Assembly: GCA_016292095.1 (NCBI GenBank)
Contig: JAEFAB010000040.1
Location: forward strand, 1-64,000
DNA length: 64,000 nt
Reading direction: 5' to 3'
Source of the DNA: Eubacterium sp.
GTDB taxonomy: Bacteria > Bacillota > Clostridia > Lachnospirales > Lachnospiraceae
How positions within the stretch are numbered: position 1 is the first letter of the stretch; every line of letters begins with the position of its first letter. The notes beneath the pieces are model-generated. The model saw nothing but the letters and a program-made list of their open reading frames with translations, ran no database searches and was not told where the DNA came from. The position numbers were made by a program, and so were the translations under genes. Below are positions 16,369-26,098 of this stretch, one piece after another.

Positions 16369-18405
16369 TTATTTTAATTTCACTGTTGTCTGGAAAGCTT
16401 CTACCCCATCAATGTAAACATATAATGTTGCTTTTCCCTTTTCGCTACCGGTCAGCGTCATTGTATAATCTCCCGGCCAGTTTTCTACCTGCTGGTACTC
16501 TTCATCCACATCTACCGGAACACCGTTCAGCACTGCTGTAACAGTTCCTGAAGTGATTGGATTTCCTTCTCCATCCAGCAAGTCTTCCATTGCAATGGTG
16601 CAGGAAGCAGTATACTGTTTTTCCTCTTTTTCAGAGCCTTTGCTGACAACAAGGGAAATGGTCAAACCATATGGTGCACGACCTGATTTAATACTCTGGC
16701 GAATGACAACGCCCTTTTCAACGTCTTCACTGTAAACTTCTTTCTTTGAGCCTACGTTATAACCGGCATTACTGATTGCCGACTGAGCCTTATCCAGCTT
16801 CTTTCCTACAACATTCGGAATTGTTCCGATATTGATTGGTTCTCCTGAAGACTGGTTTCCACGGCTTACCTTTAATTTAATGATTTCACCTTTGGATACT
16901 TCCGCCTTGTCGTTTGGCGAATAAGAAATAATGGTGTCAATTTCCTTGGAACTGTATTCGTAGGTTACTTCCCATTCAAATCCCAGTTTTTCCAACTGAT
17001 CAATGGCTTTCGCCACATTTTTTCCTTCTAATCCACTTGGAACACGGACTTTTTCGCTACCGTAACTTGCCACCAGTTTCACGGTGGTCGCTCCGGTATC
17101 TACTATACTTCCCGGTGTAACATCCTGACTGATAATCTGTCCGTATTTATATTCATCACTGTATTCCCAGCTGACAACGTCACAGCCTAAATGATTCTTA
17201 TTTAATGTTTCTTCCGCCTCACTCTGGCTAAAACCAACTACGGACGGAACCTTTGCCTTTCCTTCCGGCAATGTTTCCTGTTCTACATTGGAATTAATGG
17301 ATGCCTGCAATGCCACATCGGAATCATTCATGTAAGAATAAGCAAAGTTTGTTACGATAATCGAAACAATAATCATTGCAACGATTCCCACAATTACTCC
17401 ACCGATTGTCATAAAGCGGTCCATCTTCGGATCCACTGCATCAATGTCATCATTGGTGTAATCATTAATATTTGTGGCTGTTTCTGACTTTCCGGATTCT
17501 TTACGGATTTCCTTAATCTGTTCATCCGTAATCATAATCGTTGTAGTTCCCTGTTCCGGCTGTTCTAACTGGACAAAGTCCACGTCCGGTTCTGTTAATG
17601 CACGTTTCAAATCGGCAATCAGGGACGAAATTTTCGGATATCTGCTTTCAGCCTTATTCTGTGTACACTTAAGAACAATTTTTTCCATACTGATTGGCAC
17701 ATTCGGCAGCAGTTCTCTCACACTCGGAACCTGATTCTGAATATGCATCAGAGCAATACTTACTGTAGATTCTCCGTCAAAAGGAACTTTTCCTGTAAGC
17801 ATCTCGTACATGGTAATACCAAGGGAATAAATATCACTCTTTTCATCCACATACTTTCCACCGGCCTGTTCCGGGGAAATATAGTGCACTGAACCCATGG
17901 CATTTCCGTTGATGGTATTGGAAGAAGCAGCTCTGGCAATACCAAAGTCTGTAACCTTCACTTTTCCTTCTCTGGAAATCATAATATTCTGTGGTTTAAT
18001 ATCTCTATGGATAATCTGGTTGTTATGGGCACATTCGATACCGTTTGCAATCTGAATGGCAATACTGATGGTTTCTCTTGCGGAAAGATGCCCCTTCTTT
18101 TCAATGTAGTTCTTCAGGGTGATTCCTTCAATCAGTTCCATAACAATGTAGTATGTTCCCTGCTCTTCTCCGACATCATAGACATTTACAATGTTTGGAT
18201 GAATTAAGCTGGCAGCGGATTGCGCCTCTACCTTAAACTTGGAAACAAAATTTTTATCATTACTAAATTCTTTTTTTAATACTTTAATCGCAACATTACG
18301 ATTTAATTTGTGATCCTTTGCCTTGTAAACATCAGACATTCCGCCTGCACCAACACGGCTGATAACCTCATAGCGGTTGTTTATAAAGCTCCCTTTTTCT
18401 ATCAT
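16369..18405 (-). CDS. prkC: PASTA-domain Ser/Thr protein kinase PrkC/StkP
   Basis: Transmembrane eukaryotic-like kinase that senses muropeptides or lipid II and phosphorylates division and wall targets. The kinase domain (about 12-270) has the Gly loop GAGGMSDVYKA, K41, HRDIKPQN (133-140), DFG (153-155) and SPEQ. One membrane helix is at about 331-352. Three PASTA domains follow (about 385-449, 451-515, 526-590), then an extra beta-rich segment of about 85 residues at the C-terminus. At 678 aa it is near Bacillus PrkC in length. It overlaps prpC by 4 nt (ATGA), so the pair is co-translated. Confidence 0.96.
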   Translation of the reverse strand: MIEKGSFINNRYEVISRVGAGGMSDVYKAKDHKLNRNVAIKVLKKEFSNDKNFVSKFKVEAQSAASLIHPNIVNVYDVGEEQGTYYIVMELIEGITLKNYIEKKGHLSARETISIAIQIANGIECAHNNQIIHRDIKPQNIMISREGKVKVTDFGIARAASSNTINGNAMGSVHYISPEQAGGKYVDEKSDIYSLGITMYEMLTGKVPFDGESTVSIALMHIQNQVPSVRELLPNVPISMEKIVLKCTQNKAESRYPKISSLIADLKRALTEPDVDFVQLEQPEQGTTTIMITDEQIKEIRKESGKSETATNINDYTNDDIDAVDPKMDRFMTIGGVIVGIVAMIIVSIIVTNFAYSYMNDSDVALQASINSNVEQETLPEGKAKVPSVVGFSQSEAEETLNKNHLGCDVVSWEYSDEYKYGQIISQDVTPGSIVDTGATTVKLVASYGSEKVRVPSGLEGKNVAKAIDQLEKLGFEWEVTYEYSSKEIDTIISYSPNDKAEVSKGEIIKLKVSRGNQSSGEPINIGTIPNVVGKKLDKAQSAISNAGYNVGSKKEVYSEDVEKGVVIRQSIKSGRAPYGLTISLVVSKGSEKEEKQYTASCTIAMEDLLDGEGNPITSGTVTAVLNGVPVDVDEEYQQVENWPGDYTMTLTGSEKGKATLYVYIDGVEAFQTTVKLK

Positions 18406-19172
18406 GAATTACCTCCCAATGTGTCCTCGACACAAGCATCAACAATAATTGCAGAAATATTATCCTTTCCACCATTTTCATTAGCCTGTTGAATCAGATT
18501 TGTCACAGCCTCTTCAATGGACGCACTGTTCTTTATGATTTTCTTGATTTCATAATCTTCAACCATGTTTGTCAATCCATCCGAGCACAGCAATAAACGG
18601 TCTCCCGGCTCGATTTCAATTTCAAAAATGTCCGGTGTTGATGTTTTATCCTCTGCCACTCCAATGGCTTTTGTAATTACATTCTTATTAAAATGAGTTC
18701 TGGCTTCCATCTTCTGGAGCATTCCCATACGAACCATATCCTCTACCAGAGAATGATCTCTTGTAATCTGATGGATTTCATTATTAACCAGATACAGACG
18801 GCTATCCCCTACATTGGCAATATATACGTGCCGGTCAACAATAGACGCAGCAACAAAAGTCGTTCCCATTCCGTTATAATCCTTATTGGAATTTGCCATT
18901 TCAAAAATGTCATGGTTAATCGATATAATTCCGGAATCCAGAACGTTTGCCGGATCGGACATATGCGTTGCACAGGCATACTTTACAAAGCGTTCAATCG
19001 CTTCTCTGGACGCAACGTCTCCTGCCTTATGTCCGCCCATTCCGTCAGCAACAATAAAAAGGTTCGGAAGTTTTCCAACCGGTGCTGTCGATATAAATAT
19101 ACTGTCCTGATTAATCGTTCTCATCAATCCTACATCTGTCTTACCAAATGCATTAATTTTATTCTCAGACAT
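18402..19172 (-). CDS. prpC: PP2C-family Ser/Thr phosphatase PrpC/Stp
   Basis: Metal-dependent phosphatase that counteracts the adjacent kinase. PPM-family motifs are visible: TDVGLMRTINQDS near the N-terminus, VADGMGGHKAGDVAS, NVGDSRLY, RDHS, LLLCSDGLTNMV and KDNISAIIVD, with Asp residues for the two-metal centre. At 256 aa it is typical. It overlaps rlmN by 8 nt and prkC by 4 nt. Confidence 0.96.
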   Translation of the reverse strand: MSENKINAFGKTDVGLMRTINQDSIFISTAPVGKLPNLFIVADGMGGHKAGDVASREAIERFVKYACATHMSDPANVLDSGIISINHDIFEMANSNKDYNGMGTTFVAASIVDRHVYIANVGDSRLYLVNNEIHQITRDHSLVEDMVRMGMLQKMEARTHFNKNVITKAIGVAEDKTSTPDIFEIEIEPGDRLLLCSDGLTNMVEDYEIKKIIKNSASIEEAVTNLIQQANENGGKDNISAIIVDACVEDTLGGNS

Positions 19173-20223
19173 TTCGAACCTCCTCTCCTTTTTTCATAAC
19201 TTCATTTCTCAACTGTCCGCAGGCACCATTAATGTCCCTGCCCATCTCTCTTCTTATGGTAGCATTTATTTTATTTTTTTCAACCCTTGATTTAAAGGCC
19301 TGCACCGCTTTATTTTCGGATTGTACAAAATCCCTTTCTTTAATCGGGTTTACCGGTATCAGATTAATATGACAATTAATTCCTTTTACCAGGTCTGCCA
19401 GCCGCTGTGCCTCTTCCACCGTGTCATTTACACCGGAAACGAGACTGTATTCAAAGGTAATTCTTCGTCCTGTTTTATCGAAATAGTACCGACATGCATC
19501 CAGCACTTCTGCAATGCTGTATTTCTTCGCAATCGGCATCAATTGTTTTCTTGTTTCATCATTGGATGCGTGAAGGGAAATTGCAAGAGTAATCTGCAAT
19601 CCCATATCTGCCAATTCTTTAATTTTCGGAACCAGTCCGCAAGTTGATAATGTAATATTTCTTTGGCTGAGGTTCTTTCCGTTTTTATCGGAAATCAACT
19701 CCAGAAATTTTACCACATTATCGAAATTATCCAAAGGTTCTCCGCTTCCCATCAATACAATGTTGGAAACTTTCTCCCCGGTATCTTTTTCAATTTCGTA
19801 AATCTGTTCCAGCATATCTGAGGCCGTAAGGTTTCGCTCCAACCCGTTTAAGGTTGAGGCACAAAACCGACATCCCATACGACAACCGGATTGTGTTGAA
19901 ATACAAACAGAATTGCCATGATGGTATTTCATAAAGACACTTTCAATCACGGAGCCGCCTTCAATCCGGAAAAGATATTTCCTTGTTCCGTCAATTTTTG
20001 AAATCAGCACATCCACCTTCTCAAGTGTGTTGATTTTGTAATTTTCGGAAAGTTTTTCCCGCAATGCTTTGGAAAGATTGGTCATTTCATCAAACCGTTC
20101 TACCCGCTCTATATGAAGCCACTGATAAATCTGTTTTGCACGAAATGCCTTTTCACCCATTGCTTTCATTTCCTGTTCCAACTCTATGTAATTGTAAGCT
20201 TTAATATCTTTCTTTTCTGTCAT
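19165..20223 (-). CDS. rlmN: Dual-specificity RNA methyltransferase RlmN (23S A2503 / tRNA A37)
   Basis: Radical-SAM enzyme methylating C2 of A2503 in 23S rRNA and A37 in tRNAs. The CxxxCxxC cluster motif CRMGCRFC (C114, C118, C121) and the methyl-carrier region ACGQLRNE with C335 are visible, plus the GEPLDN motif. At 352 aa it is standard. It is in the conserved rsmB-rlmN-prpC-prkC order. Confidence 0.97.
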   Translation of the reverse strand: MTEKKDIKAYNYIELEQEMKAMGEKAFRAKQIYQWLHIERVERFDEMTNLSKALREKLSENYKINTLEKVDVLISKIDGTRKYLFRIEGGSVIESVFMKYHHGNSVCISTQSGCRMGCRFCASTLNGLERNLTASDMLEQIYEIEKDTGEKVSNIVLMGSGEPLDNFDNVVKFLELISDKNGKNLSQRNITLSTCGLVPKIKELADMGLQITLAISLHASNDETRKQLMPIAKKYSIAEVLDACRYYFDKTGRRITFEYSLVSGVNDTVEEAQRLADLVKGINCHINLIPVNPIKERDFVQSENKAVQAFKSRVEKNKINATIRREMGRDINGACGQLRNEVMKKGEEVRNV

Positions 20224-20237
20224 ATTTCACGCTCTCA

Positions 20238-21590
20238 TTACTTTTCAAATACAGAAATAAAGAACCCGTCCATTTCCTGTTCTCCCGGAAAGATTTGCAA
20301 CCTTCCGGCATTTCTGTCTTTTAAAATTTCTTCCGGAAACTCTTCCGGAAATGCTATCGGATGAAGTCCCAGATGTTCTTCAATCCAACGGGCATTTTCA
20401 TCGTTTTCCTTTTTGTTTACGGTACAGGTACTGTAAACCAGTTTTCCCCCCGGTTTTAAATATTGTACCACAACCTGCAGAATCTCTCTCTGCAATGTTG
20501 CCAACTGTCCGATTTGTTCCTCTGAAACATTATATTTAATATCACTTTTATTTGCAATAACGCCAAGACCTGAGCAAGGTAAATCAGCAATCACTATATC
20601 CCCACGACCCTTTACGCTTTCGTCGGGAGTCGTCGCATCAAAAGCTTTTACCTGAACATTCTTCATGCCGGTTCGCTTCACATTCTCCTGAATGAGTTTT
20701 ACTTTCTTGTCCGTCAAATCTCTGGCATCCACCACACCGGTGTTTTCCAGCATATCCGCTACGCAAAGTGTTTTTCCTCCCGGAGCCGCACATACATCAA
20801 TCACATAATCATCTTGCTTTGGCGCTGCCGCTACCCCAACCAAAACGGAACTTAAATCCTGCACGGCAATCCATCCGTTTCGGAAAGCACTGAGTTTCTC
20901 CAGGGAATCATAATCGCAAATGCGAATCACAAAAGGAAGCACCGTTTCTTCCACCGTTACTCCTTCTGCCTTCAGTGAATCTTTAACCGCTTGAATAAAC
21001 GCTTCCTTCTCTCCCTGTCGGTGAGAAAGCTGAATTCTTACAGTCGTCTTTGTTTCTTTATAGAGACAATCCAGAATTTCTTTGGTCTGAGACATTCCGT
21101 AATCTTTTTCCCACAGTTTCAAAATCCATACCGGAACAGAATACTGCACGGATAGTCTTTCAATTTCATCTTCCGGCATTGGCAGGCCGTCTGCCTTTTT
21201 AATGACATTTCGAAGTACGCCGTTTACAAATCCCTTTAAGGTTCCAAAACCTCTTTTTCCCGCCAGTTTTACAGCTTCATTGCAGACTGCAAATGCCGGA
21301 ACGGAATCCATATATCGAATCTGGTAAACCGACATTCTAAGAATTTGTAAAATCACCGGTTTCATTTTTTTCGTCTTCGTCTTTGAAATCTGATTGATGA
21401 TATAATCAAGTTCAATCTGACGTTCAATGGTTCCTTCAAAAAGACGGGTAATGAATGCACGCTCCTGCTTTTCCAAGGTGCTGTGACTGTCCAGATATCT
21501 CTTTAATACGATATGACTTTTTTCACCTTTTGCAGTTTCCAACAATAAGGTCAGCACTGCATTTCTCAAATTTACCGGTTCTTTAGTCAC
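20238..21590 (-). CDS. rsmB: 16S rRNA (cytosine-967 C5)-methyltransferase RsmB
   Basis: SAM-dependent m5C methylase. An N-terminal NusB-like RNA-binding domain (about 1-135) is followed by a Rossmann domain with DVCAAPGGKT, DLPCSGLG and the catalytic YSTCTVNKKENDE. I chose the GTG start at 21590, with GGAGG 8 nt upstream, giving 450 aa. An upstream in-frame TTG at 21608 has no clear Shine-Dalgarno. The start overlaps the stop of the zinc-peptidase gene by 8 nt. Confidence 0.94.
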   Translation of the reverse strand: MTKEPVNLRNAVLTLLLETAKGEKSHIVLKRYLDSHSTLEKQERAFITRLFEGTIERQIELDYIINQISKTKTKKMKPVILQILRMSVYQIRYMDSVPAFAVCNEAVKLAGKRGFGTLKGFVNGVLRNVIKKADGLPMPEDEIERLSVQYSVPVWILKLWEKDYGMSQTKEILDCLYKETKTTVRIQLSHRQGEKEAFIQAVKDSLKAEGVTVEETVLPFVIRICDYDSLEKLSAFRNGWIAVQDLSSVLVGVAAAPKQDDYVIDVCAAPGGKTLCVADMLENTGVVDARDLTDKKVKLIQENVKRTGMKNVQVKAFDATTPDESVKGRGDIVIADLPCSGLGVIANKSDIKYNVSEEQIGQLATLQREILQVVVQYLKPGGKLVYSTCTVNKKENDENARWIEEHLGLHPIAFPEEFPEEILKDRNAGRLQIFPGEQEMDGFFISVFEK

Positions 21591-22302
21591 GACTTCTGCC
21601 TCCGCCAAATATAATAATTAATCGGAGTAACTGTAATACGGAAGAAGCTGCTGCCGCAACGTAAGTCATTGCTGCCGCCGTTAATACTTTTTTTGTCTGC
21701 TTCACTTCCCGGGTATCAAACATTCCTGATTCTCCAAGAATTTTCAGTGCTCTGCTGGAAGCATTAAACTCTACCGGCAAAGTAACAATCTGAAACAGCA
21801 CTGCCATGGAAAAAGCAAGAATTCCAAGATGGATAACCAGATTTCCGGTGCTTCCGGAACCCCAGCCTGCCAGAAATACTCCGGCAATAATCAAAATCCA
21901 TGATAACTTGGAACCACCGTTTGCCAATGGTAAAATTGCATTTCTGACTGCGATTGGCACATATCCTCTATGATGCTGAATTACGTGTCCGCATTCATGC
22001 GCCGCTACACCCACGGCTGCAACGCTGTCTGAATTATAAGTGGTATCCGAAAGATGAACCACTTTGTTTGTCGGATCGTAATTGTCTGTAAGATTTCCGC
22101 CAATATGTTCAATACGAACATCATAAATTCCCTGGGCATCCAAAATCATCTTCGCGGCCTGTGCCCCGGTGATTCCGGAACGATTTCGAATTTTCGCATA
22201 TTTGCTGTATGTGGATTTCACATTGGATGAAGCTGCCAGACAAAGAACAGCACCGATAATTACCAAGATATAGGTCCAATCAAAATAGATTCCGTAATAC
22301 AT
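21583..22302 (-). CDS. Membrane zinc metallopeptidase, YugP family
   Basis: Predicted integral membrane protease. The zinc motif AAHECGHVIQH carries the HExxH residues; preceding residues (VHLSDTTYNSDSVAAVGV) and several flanking membrane segments match the YugP (DUF2 neutral zinc metallopeptidase) family. At 239 aa it is typical. The start has AGGAGG just upstream. It sits between fmt and rsmB. Its substrate is unknown. Confidence 0.9.
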   Translation of the reverse strand: MYYGIYFDWTYILVIIGAVLCLAASSNVKSTYSKYAKIRNRSGITGAQAAKMILDAQGIYDVRIEHIGGNLTDNYDPTNKVVHLSDTTYNSDSVAAVGVAAHECGHVIQHHRGYVPIAVRNAILPLANGGSKLSWILIIAGVFLAGWGSGSTGNLVIHLGILAFSMAVLFQIVTLPVEFNASSRALKILGESGMFDTREVKQTKKVLTAAAMTYVAAAASSVLQLLRLIIIFGGGRSRD

Positions 22303-22311
22303 ATTCTCCTC

Positions 22312-23238
22312 CTATTCTCCTAAACGCTTTGCAGTTACTTCATAACCGTTTAAGAATGCCTGAACCTCCATTCGTTTCTTGCCTTCCAACTGGAGTTCCA
22401 GAATATTTAAAACACCTTTTCCCGTAGCAACCTGAATTCCTTTTTTATCTGCCGACAAAACAGTTCCCGGCTGCTGTGTTGTTTCGCAGTCTAAAACCTC
22501 TCCCCGCCAGATTTTTAAAGTTTTTCCGTCCATGGTTGTAAAGGCACTCGGCCATGGATTCAGGCCTCGAATCAGGCGTTCTATTTCTACTGCCGATTTG
22601 GCAAAATCAATTTTCCCAAAGTCCTTGGTGATTTTTCCCACATGAGTGGCTTCTGCTTCGTTCTGAGGAGTTCTGACTGCAGTTCCCTTTTCCAGTTTAT
22701 CCAAAGTTTCCACAATCAACTCAGCACCAACATCTGCCAGTTTGTCGAAAAGACTACCACCGGTTTCATCTTCTGCCAAAGGAATCACAGCCTTGTCAAT
22801 CATATCACCGGTATCAATCCCTTCCGCCATATACATGGTTGTAACACCGCTTTCCTTTTCTCCGTCAATAACAGCCCACTGAATCGGTGCTGCTCCACGA
22901 TACTTCGGCAACAGAGAAGCGTGCACGTTAATGCAGCCATACTGTGGCATATCCAGAATTTCTTTGGATACAATCTGCCCAAAAGCAATAACCACAATTA
23001 CATCCGGCTTCATTTCCCGAAGCTGTTGTACAAATTCCGGTGCTTTCACTTTTTCCGGCTGATATACCGGAATATTCAACGCTACAGCCTTTTCCTTTAC
23101 CGGCGGAAACTGTACTTTATTTCCTCTTCCTTTCGGACGGTCCTGCTGGGTTACAACGCCAACCACATCATGAACCTGTGCAATTTTTTCCAATGCCGGA
23201 ACCGAAAAATCCGGCGTTCCCATAAATACTACTCTCAA
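22312..23238 (-). CDS. fmt: Methionyl-tRNA formyltransferase
   Basis: Transfers formyl from 10-formyl-THF to initiator Met-tRNA. Visible are the N-terminal VVFMGTPDFSVPAL, the catalytic region NVHASLLPKYRGAAPIQWA, and a C-terminal OB-like domain. At 308 aa it is standard. The TTG start overlaps the def stop by 4 nt (TTGA) with GAGGAAG upstream. Adjacency of def and fmt is the usual arrangement. Confidence 0.97.
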   Translation of the reverse strand: MRVVFMGTPDFSVPALEKIAQVHDVVGVVTQQDRPKGRGNKVQFPPVKEKAVALNIPVYQPEKVKAPEFVQQLREMKPDVIVVIAFGQIVSKEILDMPQYGCINVHASLLPKYRGAAPIQWAVIDGEKESGVTTMYMAEGIDTGDMIDKAVIPLAEDETGGSLFDKLADVGAELIVETLDKLEKGTAVRTPQNEAEATHVGKITKDFGKIDFAKSAVEIERLIRGLNPWPSAFTTMDGKTLKIWRGEVLDCETTQQPGTVLSADKKGIQVATGKGVLNILELQLEGKKRMEVQAFLNGYEVTAKRLGE

Positions 23239-23732
23239 TTTTCTTCCTCTCCATATAACTCAGAATTGTCATAGATTTCGCCTTCGACTTTATCTACATA
23301 AACAATTCCGTCCAAGTGATCATATTCATGCTGGATACATCTGGCAAGCAAGCCTTCTGCTTCCATTTCAAATTCTTCCATGTTTTCATCAAAAGCACGA
23401 ACCTTTACCGTCATGGCTCTTGGTACCTTTCCGGATTTTCCCGGAACACTGAGGCATCCTTCAAAGTCTACCTGCATACCATCCTTATCAAGGATTTCAG
23501 GATTGATGAATACCATTGGAACCAAATTTCCTTCTTCATCACCACAGTCAATTACAAAGATTCTTTTCAAAATCCCCACCTGTGGTGCTGCCAGTCCAAC
23601 ACCGTTTGCTTCATACATAGTATCAAACATATCGTCAATCAAATCCAGTGTTCTCTGATTGATTTCCTTTACCGGTTTACAGATTTTCCGTAATGAAGCA
23701 TCTCCTAATTCGCGAATATTTCTAATAGCCAT
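23235..23732 (-). CDS. def: Peptide deformylase
   Basis: Metal-dependent hydrolase removing the N-formyl group from nascent proteins. All three motifs are visible: GVGLAAPQVG, EGCLSVPG (metal Cys) and HEYDHLDG (metal His and catalytic Glu region). I start it at the ATG at 23732 behind a GGGAAGG Shine-Dalgarno, giving 165 aa and the canonical MAIRNIRELGD start. The frame is open for 29 more codons upstream, which I reject. Confidence 0.97.
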   Translation of the reverse strand: MAIRNIRELGDASLRKICKPVKEINQRTLDLIDDMFDTMYEANGVGLAAPQVGILKRIFVIDCGDEEGNLVPMVFINPEILDKDGMQVDFEGCLSVPGKSGKVPRAMTVKVRAFDENMEEFEMEAEGLLARCIQHEYDHLDGIVYVDKVEGEIYDNSELYGEEEN

Positions 23733-23766
23733 TTTTAACCTTCCCTTCAACTCTTTTGTAAATCTT

Positions 23767-25998
23767 TTAAATATTAAAATCGTATTGTATACGAACATTT
23801 TTGAAATTTTGTGAACCATTTGTAACAGTTTCCAAATAGTCCTTGATTCCTACCAGATTTTGCCTTCTCCGGTCTTTCAAATAGATTACATTGCGATAAA
23901 TATCTTTAATCTTTGCTACCGGCGGCTGTGCCGGTCCGATAATCATCAGTTTCTCCAACTGCTCTTCCTTGATTTTTCGGATAACCTGCAACAGTTCCTC
24001 TGTTGCCACATTCAATTCTTTCTGATTTTCACTCATCAACAGAATACAAACCATGTTCTCCATCGGTGGGTAATTCATCAGACTTCTGAATGCCATTTCC
24101 TCTTCATAAAAAGCTTTGTAATTCTGTTCTGCCGCTGCTCGGATACTGTAATTATCCGGTGCATAGGTCTGAATGACTGCCTCTCCCGGTCGCATTCCTC
24201 TTCCGGCTCTTCCCACTGCCTGACACAAAAGTTGGAACGTTCTTTCCTGTGCGCGGAAATCGGATTCGTACAGCGATAAATCCGCCGCAATAACACCCAC
24301 TAACGTTACATTGGGGAAATCATGTCCTTTGACAATCATCTGGGTTCCCACCAGAATATCTGCTTTTCCATTGGCAAAAGCTGACAGAATTTCTTCATGA
24401 CCACCTTTCCCATTGGTTGTATCTGCATCCATTCGCAGGATGGTTGCCTGCGGAAATTCTTTTTTCAACAATGTTTCAATCTGCTGGGTTCCAATGCCAA
24501 AGCTTCCCAAATACTTGGAACCGCAGGCCGGACAAAGTCCCGGCAATTCTTCTGTATGCCCGCAATAATGGCAAACCAGTTTTCGGTTTCTGTGCAATTT
24601 CAGTGTTACATCACAGTGCGGACAACGAATTGCTTTTCCGCAATCCCTGCAGGAAACAAATCCTGCATATCCCCGTCGATTAATAAAGAGCATGGTCTGT
24701 TCTTTTTTCTCCAGGCGGTCAGCGATTAGTCCGTGAAGTCTTTCACTGAACACAGACTTATTTCCGTTTTGCAGTTCTTCCCGCAAATCCACCACCGTCA
24801 CCTCTGCCGGTTTGCCTTTTTCACGCTTATCTAAAACATGTAATTGATACAAACCTTTTTCAGCCCTGTAATAGGACTCTGCGGACGGTGTTGCGGAACC
24901 CAGCACCAGGGTTGCTCCCGTATCGGCAATCCTCTTTTGTGCCACTTCCACTGCATTATATTTTGGAACAGACTCGCTTTTATATGCGCCCTCATGTTCC
25001 TCATCAATCACAATCAGCCCTAAATTTTGAAACGGTGTAAACAGTGCGGAGCGGGGACCAATCATAATGTTGATTTCACCTTTCTTTGCCCGTTCAAACT
25101 GATCGTATCGTTCTCCCTGAGATAATCTGGAATTGATAATTGAAACCTGATTTCCAAATCGCTTTGTAAAACGCATTACCGTCTGATAAGTCAATGCAAT
25201 TTCCGGAATCAGCACAATGGCCGATTTTCCTTTTTTGACGGTTTCATCAATCAAATCCATATAAACTTCCGTTTTTCCGCTTCCGGTAATTCCATGAATC
25301 AAATGAATGTTCAAAGTACTTTTCTTTTGAAAATCCATGGTTGCTTTAATCGCCTCTGCGACTTTTTTCTGCTGGTCGTTTAATACAATGTTGTAATCCG
25401 TTCCTGCGTGAATATCAACCGGGTTTCTGTATTGGGTATCTTTTTCCAGAACAATATCTCCCAGCTTTTCCATAGTCTTTAACGTGCTGTCAGAAATGTT
25501 CAGTTTCTCCACCACCAGAGATTTCGGAAGTCGATTATTCACAATCAATTCCTTTAACAGACGAACCCTCGCCTTGGCATTCTTTTTTTCATATTCAGCC
25601 AACTTTTCCTTTGCCGCATCCACTGTGCAATTCAAAACAACGGTGGTAACTGTTCGTTCCTTGATTTTTCGTTTAACAGGAAGAACCGTCTTCAGTGCCT
25701 GATTCATTGTGGATCCGTAATTTTCCTTGATCCACCAGGCAAGGCTGATAAGCTGACTTTCTATTGCCGTAGCATCCTCTTCCAAAGAATCAATAGTTTT
25801 CATTTTTTCAATGGCAAAAGAAGGCCGGTCCGTAATTTCAATCACGTAACCCCGAATCATACGGTTTCCTTTTCCAAAAGGAATTTTCACAGAGCTTCCA
25901 ACGGTAATTTGTTTTTCCAGATGTTCCGGAATCATGTAGCCAAAGGGACGATCCAATTTTTCATGAGAAATATCAATGATTACATTTGCAAATTTCAA
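23767..25998 (-). CDS. priA: Primosomal replication restart helicase PriA
   Basis: 3'-5' DNA helicase that reloads the replisome at stalled forks. Visible are the N-terminal DNA-binding domain, the Walker A HGITGSGKTEV, DEEH box, helicase motifs ending in QAVGRAGRG, and the inserted zinc-binding cluster with four CxxC pairs (CRDCG, CPHC, CHYC, CPAC). I chose the TTG start at 25998 because AAAGGAGG lies 6 nt upstream, giving 743 aa; the earlier ATG has no Shine-Dalgarno. It leads the operon running to rpe. Confidence 0.95.
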   Translation of the reverse strand: MKFANVIIDISHEKLDRPFGYMIPEHLEKQITVGSSVKIPFGKGNRMIRGYVIEITDRPSFAIEKMKTIDSLEEDATAIESQLISLAWWIKENYGSTMNQALKTVLPVKRKIKERTVTTVVLNCTVDAAKEKLAEYEKKNAKARVRLLKELIVNNRLPKSLVVEKLNISDSTLKTMEKLGDIVLEKDTQYRNPVDIHAGTDYNIVLNDQQKKVAEAIKATMDFQKKSTLNIHLIHGITGSGKTEVYMDLIDETVKKGKSAIVLIPEIALTYQTVMRFTKRFGNQVSIINSRLSQGERYDQFERAKKGEINIMIGPRSALFTPFQNLGLIVIDEEHEGAYKSESVPKYNAVEVAQKRIADTGATLVLGSATPSAESYYRAEKGLYQLHVLDKREKGKPAEVTVVDLREELQNGNKSVFSERLHGLIADRLEKKEQTMLFINRRGYAGFVSCRDCGKAIRCPHCDVTLKLHRNRKLVCHYCGHTEELPGLCPACGSKYLGSFGIGTQQIETLLKKEFPQATILRMDADTTNGKGGHEEILSAFANGKADILVGTQMIVKGHDFPNVTLVGVIAADLSLYESDFRAQERTFQLLCQAVGRAGRGMRPGEAVIQTYAPDNYSIRAAAEQNYKAFYEEEMAFRSLMNYPPMENMVCILLMSENQKELNVATEELLQVIRKIKEEQLEKLMIIGPAQPPVAKIKDIYRNVIYLKDRRRQNLVGIKDYLETVTNGSQNFKNVRIQYDFNI

Positions 25999-26044
25999 AT
26001 CTGTCCCTCCTTTCAGAATTCTCTGCATCAATTGATTATGAACA

Positions 26045-26082
26045 AAAAATCTTTAATGGGAAATTCTTCCGAATTTCCCATT
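26045..26082 (-). terminator. Intrinsic terminator of folD
   Basis: AATGGGAAATTC (26055-26066) and GAATTTCCCATT (26071-26082) are perfect 12-bp arms with a 4-nt loop. An AAAG then T-tract follows on the minus strand. It ends the uppP-ftsK-fhs-folD unit. Confidence 0.85.
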
Positions 26083-26098
26083 AATTTTATCATTCGTA

